Of a stretch of DNA of 28,603 nt, positions 14,721 through 21,281 are shown piece after piece; within the stretch, counting starts at the first letter, position 1; each line of letters opens with the position of its first letter. Where the stretch lies: positions 1 through 28,603 of the forward strand of contig CAYNEL010000009.1 in the NCBI GenBank assembly GCA_964396225.1, given 5' to 3'. The notes below the pieces were generated by a model. It worked only from the letters and a program-made list of their open reading frames with translations, did no database searches and was not told where the DNA came from. The DNA comes from CAYNEL01 sp964396225. GTDB taxonomy: Bacteria; Patescibacteriota; Minisyncoccia; Moranbacterales; UBA1568. The position numbers and the translations under genes were made by a program.

Positions 14721-16133
14721 CTACCTGGCCTGCATCGTCACATTGAGGCGGTTCTGGGCCACGCGGAGCGCCTCCTCGACGGTCATATCGCCCCGGTTGA
14801 TGGCCCGGATCATATCGTTGAAGATGCCTTCGGTCGCCTCGGCGTCGCGCTGGTACCAGTTCTTGGCGATGAGGTTGCCGTCGGCGAACGGTCCGAGCAC
14901 CGGGCTCGTCTTCTGCATCTCGATGATGTCCCGCCGCGCAGCCGGCTTCTGGAGGCGCTCGAGGTACATGATGGTCAGGTCCTTTTCCATGGGCACTTCC
15001 TTGGTGCCGCCGGTGATGCCGTTCCGGAGGGTGATGGAGCCTTTGATGGGATAGCCGAAGAATTTGAGCATCTGCCAGGCTTCATGGATGCGGGCCTGCT
15101 GGAACTGGGCCGGATCGGTGAGAAGGCCCGCCTTGGGCTGACTTGGATTGGCCACAGGAGGAATCTTGTTTTTGGAAACCGCGAAAGCCCAGTAGTTGGG
15201 ATAGTTGACCGTCCGACCGCCTTCTTTCCACTGAGGCAAGGGCGCGATGCCGATGTTGAGCTTGGCGTTCTTGCGGCGGATGGTCTGATAGTGGTACGAG
15301 TAGTTGACCATCATAGCCGCCGTCCCCTCGTAGAACGAGTCGAGGGAGTAATGCAGGGTGGGGTTCCAGCTATAGTAAGGCGAGAGCGGGTTGGCAAAGG
15401 TGGTGTAGAACGAGGCGGCCTCGGTCGCGGCGCGCGAGTTGAAATCAGCCTGGTAGAGTTGGGTGTTGACGATGTCGGTGCCGCGCTGGAGGAAGAGGAG
15501 CGAGAGGAGGTCGGGGGCGCGGTTGATGTTGGGGTCGGGCGTCCCCATGGCGATGCCGGACTGGACGATCTCGCCGAACTGGTTGACGCGGGTGAGGAGC
15601 CGGGCCGCCTCGGCCACGTCCTCCCAGGTCCTGGGCGGCTCAGTGATGCCGGCCGCGTTCATGAGGTCCTTGTTGTAATAGAGGGCGAGCGAGTCCACCG
15701 AGAGCGGCATAGCGTACACTTTGCCGTCCTGCCCCATGAAGTCCTGGACCGCCACGTCCACGAACGTCTCGCGGAACGAACGGGCGTCGATCAGGTAGTC
15801 GGGGGCCGGCACGATTTTGTCGGCGAACTGCGGGATCCAGGAGTTGCGGACCATGAAGATGTCCGGCCCCTGGCCGGTGGCCAAGGCGTCGAGGAGGTCC
15901 TGCTTATAGGTGTCCACCGGGAGTTTCCGGTATTTGACGTCTCCCAGGAACGGGTTGACGCGCTGGAGTTCGCCGAAGAGCTGCTGGTAGATGTCCGAAT
16001 CGTCGAACACCCCCCACACCTCGAGGTCCGTCTTGTAGACGGCCGCCTGGTCCTTGAATGTGCAGCCAGAGAGGAGCAGGGCCTGGCTGACGACGGCGAA
16101 CAGGGCCAAGGTTCGGATCAATATAGAACGCAT
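14721..16133 (-). CDS. Extracellular solute-binding lipoprotein (family 1, sugar-type)
   Basis: A 470-residue secreted lipoprotein. The signal peptide ends in a lipobox LLSGC (Cys24). The rest has the pattern of ABC-transporter family 1 binding proteins (MalE-like): the early strand LEVWGVFDDSD, the hinge motif GPDIFMVRN, then MPLSVDSLALYYNKDLM with PRTWEDVAEAARLLT, and the C-terminal NYWAFAVSKN region. Such proteins capture sugars or oligosaccharides outside the cell. No permease or ATPase gene is next to it, so it is an orphan here. It precedes the pilin operon by 116 bases on the same strand. A perfect 12-base palindrome (16173-16184) lies 39 bases upstream of the ATG. There is no SD. Confidence 0.87.
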   Translation of the reverse strand: MRSILIRTLALFAVVSQALLLSGCTFKDQAAVYKTDLEVWGVFDDSDIYQQLFGELQRVNPFLGDVKYRKLPVDTYKQDLLDALATGQGPDIFMVRNSWIPQFADKIVPAPDYLIDARSFRETFVDVAVQDFMGQDGKVYAMPLSVDSLALYYNKDLMNAAGITEPPRTWEDVAEAARLLTRVNQFGEIVQSGIAMGTPDPNINRAPDLLSLLFLQRGTDIVNTQLYQADFNSRAATEAASFYTTFANPLSPYYSWNPTLHYSLDSFYEGTAAMMVNYSYHYQTIRRKNAKLNIGIAPLPQWKEGGRTVNYPNYWAFAVSKNKIPPVANPSQPKAGLLTDPAQFQQARIHEAWQMLKFFGYPIKGSITLRNGITGGTKEVPMEKDLTIMYLERLQKPAARRDIIEMQKTSPVLGPFADGNLIAKNWYQRDAEATEGIFNDMIRAINRGDMTVEEALRVAQNRLNVTMQAR

Positions 16134-16172
16134 AATGCCGGGAAGGTTTGTGTTGAATACCGAACGCTGCGA

Positions 16173-16184
16173 TTCCGTACGGAA
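16173..16184. promoter_or_regulatory. Perfect palindrome upstream of the solute-binding protein gene
   Basis: TTCCGTACGGAA is a perfect 12-base palindrome between the methyltransferase stop (16193) and the solute-binding protein ATG (16133). It could be an operator. It is too short to be conclusive on its own. Confidence 0.3.
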
Positions 16185-16192
16185 AACAGGCC

Positions 16193-16771
16193 TTATTTCT
16201 CCAGGAGAAACGCGTAATGAAAATTACCCACCGGCAGCTCCTGGTGCCCCTTGAAGCCGGCCTGCTGGGCCAAGGAGAGGAGATCCTGCTTGCCGATGCG
16301 GATGCCCTCCTCCGGACCCATGTGGCTTTCCTGGTCGCTCCACTCCATGACGAAGAGCTTGCCCTGGGGTTTCAGCACCCGGTAGGCCTCGGCAAGGAGG
16401 ATGTCCTTGTGCTTGTTCTGGAAGAGGACGTCCTTCATAATGACCCAATCCACCGAGGCGTCCTGGAGGCCCGATCCCCCCACCCGTTCCAGGTTGGCCC
16501 GCTTGGGGAAGACATTGACAATGCCGAGCGACTGGCAGTGGCTCTGCACCGCCTCGAGCACGGAGGGAAGCACGTCGAGAGCGTAGACCTTGCCCTCGGA
16601 ACCGATGACTTTGGCGAAAGCGATGGAGAAAAACCCCGAGCCGCAACCGAAATCGGCCACGCTCACGCCTTGCGGCACTTTGAGGATTTTCACGATTTCG
16701 TTCGGGTCGGCGAACGTGGCAGTCAGGGCGACGGGCGCGGCTTTTGCCGGCGCGGATGGAGTCTCAGCCAC
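16193..16771 (-). CDS. Class I SAM-dependent methyltransferase
   Basis: A 192-residue Rossmann-fold methyltransferase. Motif I is VADFGCGSGFF; an acidic residue ends strand 2 (VYALDVLP); and later motifs VDWVIMKDVLF and RVLKPQGKLFVMEW follow the UbiE/ArsM-like small-molecule type. The substrate is unknown. The frame runs on upstream through the reverse complement of tRNA-Ser, which is not credible coding sequence. The first reasonable start after it is GTG at 16769-16771. It lies about 17 nt from the predicted transcription start of the promoter at 16796-16825, giving an almost leaderless mRNA. The preceding base is T, as in other SD-less genes here. The exact start remains uncertain. Confidence 0.8.
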   Translation of the reverse strand: MAETPSAPAKAAPVALTATFADPNEIVKILKVPQGVSVADFGCGSGFFSIAFAKVIGSEGKVYALDVLPSVLEAVQSHCQSLGIVNVFPKRANLERVGGSGLQDASVDWVIMKDVLFQNKHKDILLAEAYRVLKPQGKLFVMEWSDQESHMGPEEGIRIGKQDLLSLAQQAGFKGHQELPVGNFHYAFLLEK

Positions 16772-16776
16772 AATGG

Positions 16777-16805
16777 TTGCAAAAAGTCTTGCTTCATTGT
16801 ACAAC
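16777..16805 (+). promoter_or_regulatory. Candidate promoter of tRNA-Ser
   Basis: TTGCAA (16777-16782), 17 bases, TACAAC (16800-16805). The transcript would start about 50 bases before the tRNA. Its -10 overlaps the -10 of the methyltransferase promoter on the other strand at the palindrome TTGTACAA. Confidence 0.48.
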
Positions 16806-16825
16806 GGAAAAGCCTTGCGGTGCAA
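16796..16825 (-). promoter_or_regulatory. Candidate promoter of the methyltransferase
   Basis: On the minus strand TTGCAC (16820-16825), 18 bases, TACAAT (16796-16801). It is divergent from, and overlaps, the tRNA-Ser promoter, so the two would compete for polymerase. Confidence 0.5.
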
Positions 16826-16862
16826 CGAAGACCGCTTTTCGAAAGGAAAATTGAATATCTTT

Positions 16863-16949
16863 GGAAAGGTGGCCGAGTGGTTGAAGGCACCGCTCTCGAA
16901 AAGCGGCATACCCGAAAGGGTATCGTGGGTTCGAATCCCACCCTTTCCG
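16863..16949 (+). tRNA. tRNA-Ser (anticodon CGA)
   Basis: An 87-nt cloverleaf. Acceptor GGAAAGG (16863-16869) pairs with CCTTTCC (16942-16948), discriminator G. The anticodon stem CCGCT/AGCGG holds loop CTCGAAA with anticodon CGA at 16897-16899. There is a long variable arm (ACCCGAAAGGGT region), as expected of class II tRNAs, and a T-arm GTGGG-TTCGAAT-CCCAC. The genome continues GCAG rather than CCA, so CCA must be added after transcription. It reads serine codon UCG. Confidence 0.96.
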
Positions 16950-16967
16950 CAGTAAACAAGGAATGGG
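16933..16967 (+). repeat. Direct repeat copy 1, covering the tRNA-Ser 3' end
   Basis: These 35 bases, beginning GAATCCCACCCTTTCCGCAG, run from the T-loop of tRNA-Ser through its 3' end and 18 bases beyond. They recur exactly at 17042-17076. Confidence 0.85.
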
Positions 16968-16968
16968 A

Positions 16969-17027
16969 GCGAGCCGACTGCTCGGCTCGCGTTGGGATGA
17001 GAAGGGAGCTTCCCTCCAAGGAAGCTC
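16969..17027. other. Two hairpins between the tRNA-Ser 3'-end repeats
   Basis: The 74-base spacer between the repeats folds into two perfect hairpins: GCGAGCCGA/TCGGCTCGC (16969-16977 with 16982-16990, loop CTGC) and GAGCTTCC/GGAAGCTC (17006-17013 with 17020-17027, loop CTCCAA). Neither has a T-tract, so they are not ordinary terminators. Confidence 0.6.
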
Positions 17028-17041
17028 ACCGGCCCAGAGGG

Positions 17042-17076
17042 GAATCCCACCCTTTCCGCAGTAAACAAGGAATGGG
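17042..17076 (+). repeat. Direct repeat copy 2, orphan tRNA-Ser 3' end
   Basis: An exact second copy of the 35 bases at 16933-16967, 109 bases downstream and not attached to a complete tRNA. It resembles the partial tRNA copy left at an attachment site, or a short tandem duplication. Confidence 0.85.
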
Positions 17077-17089
17077 GTCCCAGGAGGTA

Positions 17090-17095
17090 TATACT
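17090..17095 (+). promoter_or_regulatory. Candidate -10 of mscL
   Basis: TATACT followed by GG, 33 bases before the mscL ATG. There is no clear -35. It follows directly on the tRNA-Ser tail repeat, so read-through from tRNA-Ser is the alternative. Confidence 0.32.
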
Positions 17096-17128
17096 GGAAT
17101 GGCTCGGTAACCCCTAACTCACAACCCT

Positions 17129-17437
17129 ATGGCTCTCGCCGGATTCCTCGAGTTCGTGCGCAAACAAGGCGTGGTCGGGCTCGCCGTCGGCTTCATCCTG
17201 GGCGGCGCCGTGTCCAAACTGGTCAGCGCCCTGGTGGAGGACATCATCAACCCCATCCTCTCCATCGTGCTGGGCGCGACGGAAGGCCTGAAACAGGCCA
17301 CGTTCGAGCTCGGCAGCGCCACCATCAAGTACGGGGACTTCCTCTCCGTCCTCATCGATTTCGCTGTCATCGCAGCCGTCGTCTACTACATCGTCAAAGG
17401 CCTGGGTCTCGACAAGCTCGACACGGCCAAAGATTAG
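17129..17437 (+). CDS. mscL: Large-conductance mechanosensitive channel MscL (compact)
   Basis: A 102-residue protein, against about 136 in E. coli. It opens as a homopentamer on hypo-osmotic shock to release solutes. The N-terminal amphipathic helix (FLEFVRKQGVVGLAVGF), the pore-lining TM1 (about 14-42, GFILGGAVSKLVSALVED) with the conserved INPI, a very short periplasmic loop, the KYGDFL motif and TM2 (about 70-92) are all visible. The cytoplasmic C-terminal bundle is almost absent (only GLGLDKLDTAKD), explaining the short length. The ATG is in a CCTATG context without SD. A strong terminator follows. Confidence 0.92.
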   Translation: MALAGFLEFVRKQGVVGLAVGFILGGAVSKLVSALVEDIINPILSIVLGATEGLKQATFELGSATIKYGDFLSVLIDFAVIAAVVYYIVKGLGLDKLDTAKD

Positions 17438-17469
17438 ACCGACGGATTCCGCCCTTACGGCACGGACAC

Positions 17470-17497
17470 TCCCTCCCCTCCGGGAGGGATTTGTTTT
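17470..17497 (+). terminator. Intrinsic terminator after mscL
   Basis: TCCCTCCC (17470-17477) pairs with GGGAGGGA (17482-17489) around loop CTCC, followed by TTTGTTTT. It lies 33 bases after the mscL stop codon. Confidence 0.75.
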
Positions 17498-17581
17498 CCG
17501 GTCGGCCAGAAAACGCTAGAAGAAAAACCGAAAATCGGAGATAATGCATACATAATTTCCTCGTGGTACGCCTCCCTCGCT

Positions 17582-18748
17582 ATGTCCGCCTCCATCGCCG
17601 CCCGTTCCCTCTCCCTCCATCGGAAGCTCCGCGGTAAGATCACGGTCGCGAGCAAACGCCGGATCCGTTCCAAAGAAGACCTCTCGCTCGTCTACACGCC
17701 CGGGGTGGCCGCCGCCGTGCGCGCCATCGCCAGGAAAAAATCGCTTGTCCGCGACCTCACCTGGAAAGGCAACAGTGTGGCCATCGTGACCGACGGCTCG
17801 GCCATCCTGGGACTCGGCGACCTCGGTCCGGAAGCGGCCCTGCCCGTGATGGAGGGCAAGGCGGCGCTTTTCAAGGAGTTGGCCGGCATCGACGCCGTCC
17901 CTCTCTGCCTCGCCACCCGGGACACTGACGAGATCGTCCGCACGGTGAAAGCCATCGCCCCGGGTTTCGGCGGCATCAACCTGGAGGACATCGCCGCGCC
18001 GCGCTGCTTCGAGATCGAACGCCGCCTCAAGGAGGAGCTCGGCATCCCGGTGATGCACGACGACCAGTGGGGCACCGCGACCGTCGTCCTGGCGGCGCTT
18101 CTGAACGCCCTCAAGATCAAGAAGCTCCCTGTCGGCCAGGCCCGCATCGTGATCAACGGCGCCGGAGCGGCGGGACTGGCGGTCACCTGGCTCCTCCTCG
18201 AGTACGGCTTCCACCACATCGTCGTCCTCGACAGCCGGGGTGCCCTCTACAGCGGCCGGGAACACATGAGTCCGGACAAGGAAGAAATCGCCGCCCAGAC
18301 CAACCTCGCCTGCCGCCTCGACAAGCACGCTCCCGGCTGCGTCATCGGTGGCCTCGAGGAAGCCCTCTCCGGGGCGGACATCTTCATTGGGGTGAGCCAG
18401 GCCGGCGCCCTGAAGCCAGGCCTTATCCAGCTCATGAACCCAAAGCCGGTCGTTTTCGCCCTGGCCAACCCCGATCCGGAGATCCTGCCCGATGCGGCCC
18501 TGGCCGCAGGAGCCTTCATCGTGGCCACCGGCCGTTCCGACTTCCCCAACCAGGTCAACAACAGCCTGGCCTTCCCGGGCATCTTCCGGGGCGCCCTCGA
18601 CCGCCAGATCAAAAGCATCACCTTCGAGACGCTTTGCCGGGCCGCCGAAGCCTTGGCCCGGAGCGTCAGAAAGCCGAAACCCGACGCTCTGCTCCCGGCC
18701 GCCCTCGACCGCCGGGCTGTCCGGATCGTGGCCCGCGCCATCCGTTGA
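17582..18748 (+). CDS. Malic enzyme (malate dehydrogenase, oxaloacetate-decarboxylating)
   Basis: Converts malate to pyruvate, CO2 and NAD(P)H. The 388-residue product matches the short bacterial form, without the phosphotransacetylase-like tail of long MaeB. Visible: catalytic Tyr38 in VYTPGVA, Lys93 in MEGKAALFKEL, metal ligands Glu135-Asp136 in GGINLEDIAAP and Asp160-Asp161 in HDDQ, the NAD(P)-binding INGAGAAG (191-198), and FPNQVNN. The highly conserved HDDQHGTA reads HDDQWGTA here, so His is replaced by Trp beside the metal site. The ATG is in a GCTATG context, without SD. A possible -10 (GATAAT at 17540-17545) lacks a good -35. A terminator follows. Cofactor preference cannot be read from the sequence. 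Confidence 0.92.
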   Translation: MSASIAARSLSLHRKLRGKITVASKRRIRSKEDLSLVYTPGVAAAVRAIARKKSLVRDLTWKGNSVAIVTDGSAILGLGDLGPEAALPVMEGKAALFKELAGIDAVPLCLATRDTDEIVRTVKAIAPGFGGINLEDIAAPRCFEIERRLKEELGIPVMHDDQWGTATVVLAALLNALKIKKLPVGQARIVINGAGAAGLAVTWLLLEYGFHHIVVLDSRGALYSGREHMSPDKEEIAAQTNLACRLDKHAPGCVIGGLEEALSGADIFIGVSQAGALKPGLIQLMNPKPVVFALANPDPEILPDAALAAGAFIVATGRSDFPNQVNNSLAFPGIFRGALDRQIKSITFETLCRAAEALARSVRKPKPDALLPAALDRRAVRIVARAIR

Positions 18749-18754
18749 TTTTCC

Positions 18755-18783
18755 TTTACAAAAGCCCTCTCTCCTGATACCGT
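18755..18783 (+). promoter_or_regulatory. Candidate promoter of the DUF4446 gene, overlapping the malic-enzyme terminator
   Basis: TTTACA (18755-18760), 17 bases, then TACCGT (18778-18783) preceded by TGA (extended -10). Its start near 18790 falls inside the terminator stem, so its own RNA would lack the 5' half of that hairpin. Confidence 0.35.
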
Positions 18784-18785
18784 GA

Positions 18786-18817
18786 AGCCAAAAGCGGCCT
18801 TTCGGCTCTCTTTTTTT
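18786..18817 (+). terminator. Intrinsic terminator after the malic enzyme gene
   Basis: AGCC-A-AAAG (18786-18794) pairs with CTTT-C-GGCT (18799-18807) around loop CGGC with one internal mismatch, then CTC and seven T. It lies about 38 bases after the stop codon and only 11 bases before the next ATG. Confidence 0.75.
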
Positions 18818-18828
18818 CTCCCGTGTTT

Positions 18829-19341
18829 ATGGATATCGGCGCTTTTCCGGTCTGGGCCGTCGTCGGCATGATCGCCCTCGTGGCCATCCTCACCTTAGCG
18901 GTCATCGTCCTCTGGGTCAGGCTGCGCCGGATGGAGCAGCGCCAAACCGTCCTTTTCTCAGGCAAAAAGGCCGAGGACCTGGAGAGCATCGTACTCCGGC
19001 AAGCGGCCAACCTCGAGACTCTCGACAAGGAGGTCCAGGAGCTCTTCGACATTTCAAACCAGATCCACCGGCTCGGCCAGAAGAGTCTCCACCGCGTCGG
19101 TTTCGTCCGCTTCAACCCCTTCAAGGAGGTCGGCGGCAACCAGAGCTGGAGCCTGGCCCTCTTGGATGGCAAGGATACCGGTTTCGTCCTCTCAGGCCTC
19201 CACACCCGCGACGGCTGCCGGGTCTACGCCAAACCCGTAGCCGGGGGGCAGGCCCGCTCCTTCCCCCTCACCGACGAGGAGAAGGAAGCCCTGGTCCTGG
19301 CTACCAAACCCCAGACCGGTTCCGAAGAGAAGAAAGCCTAA
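18829..19341 (+). CDS. DUF4446 family protein
   Basis: A 170-residue protein with one N-terminal membrane helix (about 9-31). A predicted coiled-coil stretch (about 35-85, with QRQTVLFSGKKAEDLESIV) leads to the conserved domain with VGFVRFNPFKEVGGNQSW and GLHTRDGCRVYAKPV, the hallmark of DUF4446. The function is unknown; the family occurs in Firmicutes and CPR bacteria. The frame also allows a GTG two codons upstream, but the ATG at 18829 is preferred. It sits between the malic enzyme terminator and infB, with no terminator of its own before infB, so it may be co-transcribed with infB. Confidence 0.85.
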   Translation: MDIGAFPVWAVVGMIALVAILTLAVIVLWVRLRRMEQRQTVLFSGKKAEDLESIVLRQAANLETLDKEVQELFDISNQIHRLGQKSLHRVGFVRFNPFKEVGGNQSWSLALLDGKDTGFVLSGLHTRDGCRVYAKPVAGGQARSFPLTDEEKEALVLATKPQTGSEEKKA

Positions 19342-19437
19342 GCCGACCGGAAACCGCATGGCGCCCCACCCCTCCGTCGGGAGGATACGGCCGTGTGTAC
19401 GATAACGCAGTTCGGATATTGGAAATTTGACCAATCT

Positions 19438-21198
19438 ATGACTTCTCCCGCCCAAAAAACCGTCAAGATCCCTTCTCGGGTCAGCGTCAAGAAGCTGGCT
19501 GAGCTCCTCGGCCTGCCCGTCGCCCAGGTGATCACTGTCCTGATGAAGAACGGTATCCTCGCCACCATCAACGAGGAGGTGGATTTCGAGACGGCCAGCA
19601 TCATCGCCCAGGACCTGGGCTTTACCACCGAGGAAGATCTGGAGACGGCGGGCGAAGGCGTGCTCACTCTGGAGCGCCTCCTTGAGATCTGCGCCCAGGA
19701 ACGGGCTTCCGGCAAGACCCTCCAGGAGCGTCCTCCTGTGGTCACCATCCTGGGCCACGTCGACCACGGCAAGACCACCCTCCTCGACACCATCCGCAAG
19801 GCGAGCGTGGCCGCGGGCGAGGCGGGCGGCATCACCCAGGCCATCAGCGCCTACCAGGTGAAAAAGAAAGGCAAGCAGATCACCTTCATCGACACGCCCG
19901 GCCATGAAGCCTTCTCCGGTATGCGCCAGCGCGGCGTCTCCATCGCCGACATCGCCATCCTCGTGGTAGCGGCCGACGACGGCGTGCGCCCCCAGACTGA
20001 AGAAGTCATCTCATACCTGAAGGACCGCCAGCTCCCCGTCATCGTGGCCATCAACAAGATCGACAAGCCCGAGGCCAACCCCGCCCGGGTCAAGCAGGAG
20101 CTGGCTGAACGCGACCTCCTCGTCGAAGAGTGGGGCGGCAAGATCATCGCCGTCGAGGTAAGCGCCAAGCAGAACATCGGTATCGACAAGCTCCTCGACA
20201 ACATCCTGGTTGTGGCCGAAGTGGAAGACTTCCGTGCCGACCGCGAACGCGACGGCCTGGCGGTCGTGCTCGAGGCCCATCTCGACCGGGAGAAGGGTCC
20301 GGTGGCCACCGCCCTCGTCAAGACCGGGACGCTCAAGGTCGGCCAGGACGTGACCGTCGGTTCCGCCTACGGCCGCCTGCGCCGCATCGAGGATTTCGCC
20401 GGCCGCTCCGTGGAGATCGCCCTCCCCTCGGCGCCCGCCATCCTCTACGGCCTGAACCAGGCACCCAACACCAACGACGTCGTCCAGGTAGTGAGCGGCA
20501 AAGTGGCTGCCCGCAACCGGAGCAAGGAAGCCCTCCTCGGCGCCCAGGGTCCGAAACAGAAGAAAGAGAGCGGCGACGAGAACGTGAAGACGCTCCGCAT
20601 CATCCTGAAGGCCGACGTCCAGGGATCGCTCGAAGCACTGGAGCAGATCCTCGCCACCCTCCCAGGGAACGAGGTCCGCTGCGAGACCATCGGCATAGGC
20701 GTGGGCAGCGTCACCGAGTCGGACGTCAAGCTGGCTGAGACCGCCGGAGCCGTCGTCTACTGCTTCAACGTCAACGCCACGCCCGTGGCCGCCCGCCTGG
20801 CCGAGACGGCGAAAGTCGAGATCCAGTCCTTCAACATCATCTACAAACTCGTGGAGGCGGTGAAGGAACGGCTCTCCTCAATGCTCCCGCCCGAAATTAT
20901 CCGTACCGATCTGGGCCGCCTCTCCGTCCTGGCCGTCTTCAAGACCGGCAAACGCGACATGATCGTGGGTGGCCGCGTTTCGGACGGCAAGCTCGTCAAA
21001 GGAGCTCAGCTCGAGATCAAGCGTGGCGGCGAGATCGTCGGCGAGGGCCGGCTGGCCATCCTCCAACAGAACAAAAAACCGACCGACGAGGTCGGTAGCG
21101 GCAACGAGTGCGGCCTCACCTTCGAAGGCTCGACCAAGATCGCCCAAGGCGACACCCTCATCTGCTTCCAGGTAGAGGAAAAGAAACGCACGCTCTGA
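19438..21198 (+). CDS. infB: Translation initiation factor IF-2
   Basis: GTPase that delivers initiator tRNA to the 30S subunit and promotes subunit joining. This is a compact 586-residue form (700-890 is common), lacking the long variable N-terminal linker. The IF2-N-like domain (1-60) is followed by the G domain with G1 GHVDHGKTT (106-114), G2 GGITQ (130-134), G3 DTPGHEAF (152-159), G4 NKID (206-209) and G5 SAK. Beta-barrel domains II and IV flank domain III. The frame opens 15 codons earlier at GTG, but the ATG at 19438 (TCTATG) is chosen because the conserved N-domain starts there. There is no SD. A terminator follows, with cca downstream. Confidence 0.97.
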   Translation: MTSPAQKTVKIPSRVSVKKLAELLGLPVAQVITVLMKNGILATINEEVDFETASIIAQDLGFTTEEDLETAGEGVLTLERLLEICAQERASGKTLQERPPVVTILGHVDHGKTTLLDTIRKASVAAGEAGGITQAISAYQVKKKGKQITFIDTPGHEAFSGMRQRGVSIADIAILVVAADDGVRPQTEEVISYLKDRQLPVIVAINKIDKPEANPARVKQELAERDLLVEEWGGKIIAVEVSAKQNIGIDKLLDNILVVAEVEDFRADRERDGLAVVLEAHLDREKGPVATALVKTGTLKVGQDVTVGSAYGRLRRIEDFAGRSVEIALPSAPAILYGLNQAPNTNDVVQVVSGKVAARNRSKEALLGAQGPKQKKESGDENVKTLRIILKADVQGSLEALEQILATLPGNEVRCETIGIGVGSVTESDVKLAETAGAVVYCFNVNATPVAARLAETAKVEIQSFNIIYKLVEAVKERLSSMLPPEIIRTDLGRLSVLAVFKTGKRDMIVGGRVSDGKLVKGAQLEIKRGGEIVGEGRLAILQQNKKPTDEVGSGNECGLTFEGSTKIAQGDTLICFQVEEKKRTL

Positions 21199-21228
21199 CC
21201 GACCCTGACCTTACCGGAGCTGCCCTAC

Positions 21229-21253
21229 GCCCGGCGGAAGCCGGGCTTTTCCT
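21229..21253 (+). terminator. Intrinsic terminator after infB
   Basis: GCCCGGC (21229-21235) pairs with GCCGGGC (21240-21246) around a GGAA loop, followed by four T. The T-tract is short, so some read-through to cca is possible. Confidence 0.62.
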
Positions 21254-21269
21254 TCCTATCCCCTTGCGG

Positions 21270-21275
21270 CATACT
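21270..21275 (+). promoter_or_regulatory. Candidate -10 of cca (leaderless start)
   Basis: CATACT followed by GGG ends 6 bases before the cca ATG, so transcription would begin at or next to the start codon. There is no convincing -35. It shares the TAnnnT-GGG layout of other promoters in the window. Confidence 0.35.
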
Positions 21276-21281
21276 GGGCAT

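Noticed and set aside
14616..16217. A 533-codon open frame antisense to the solute-binding protein gene
   Set aside because: Shadow of a gene with a clear lipobox and family motifs.
16772..17068. N-terminal extension of the methyltransferase reading through tRNA-Ser
   Set aside because: Translating the reverse of a tRNA gives the familiar artefact RVGFEP/GGIRTHDT; the protein should start after the tRNA, at GTG 16771.
16933..17076. A second complete tRNA between tRNA-Ser and mscL
   Set aside because: Only the 3' end is repeated; no acceptor 5' strand, D-arm or anticodon arm can be formed.
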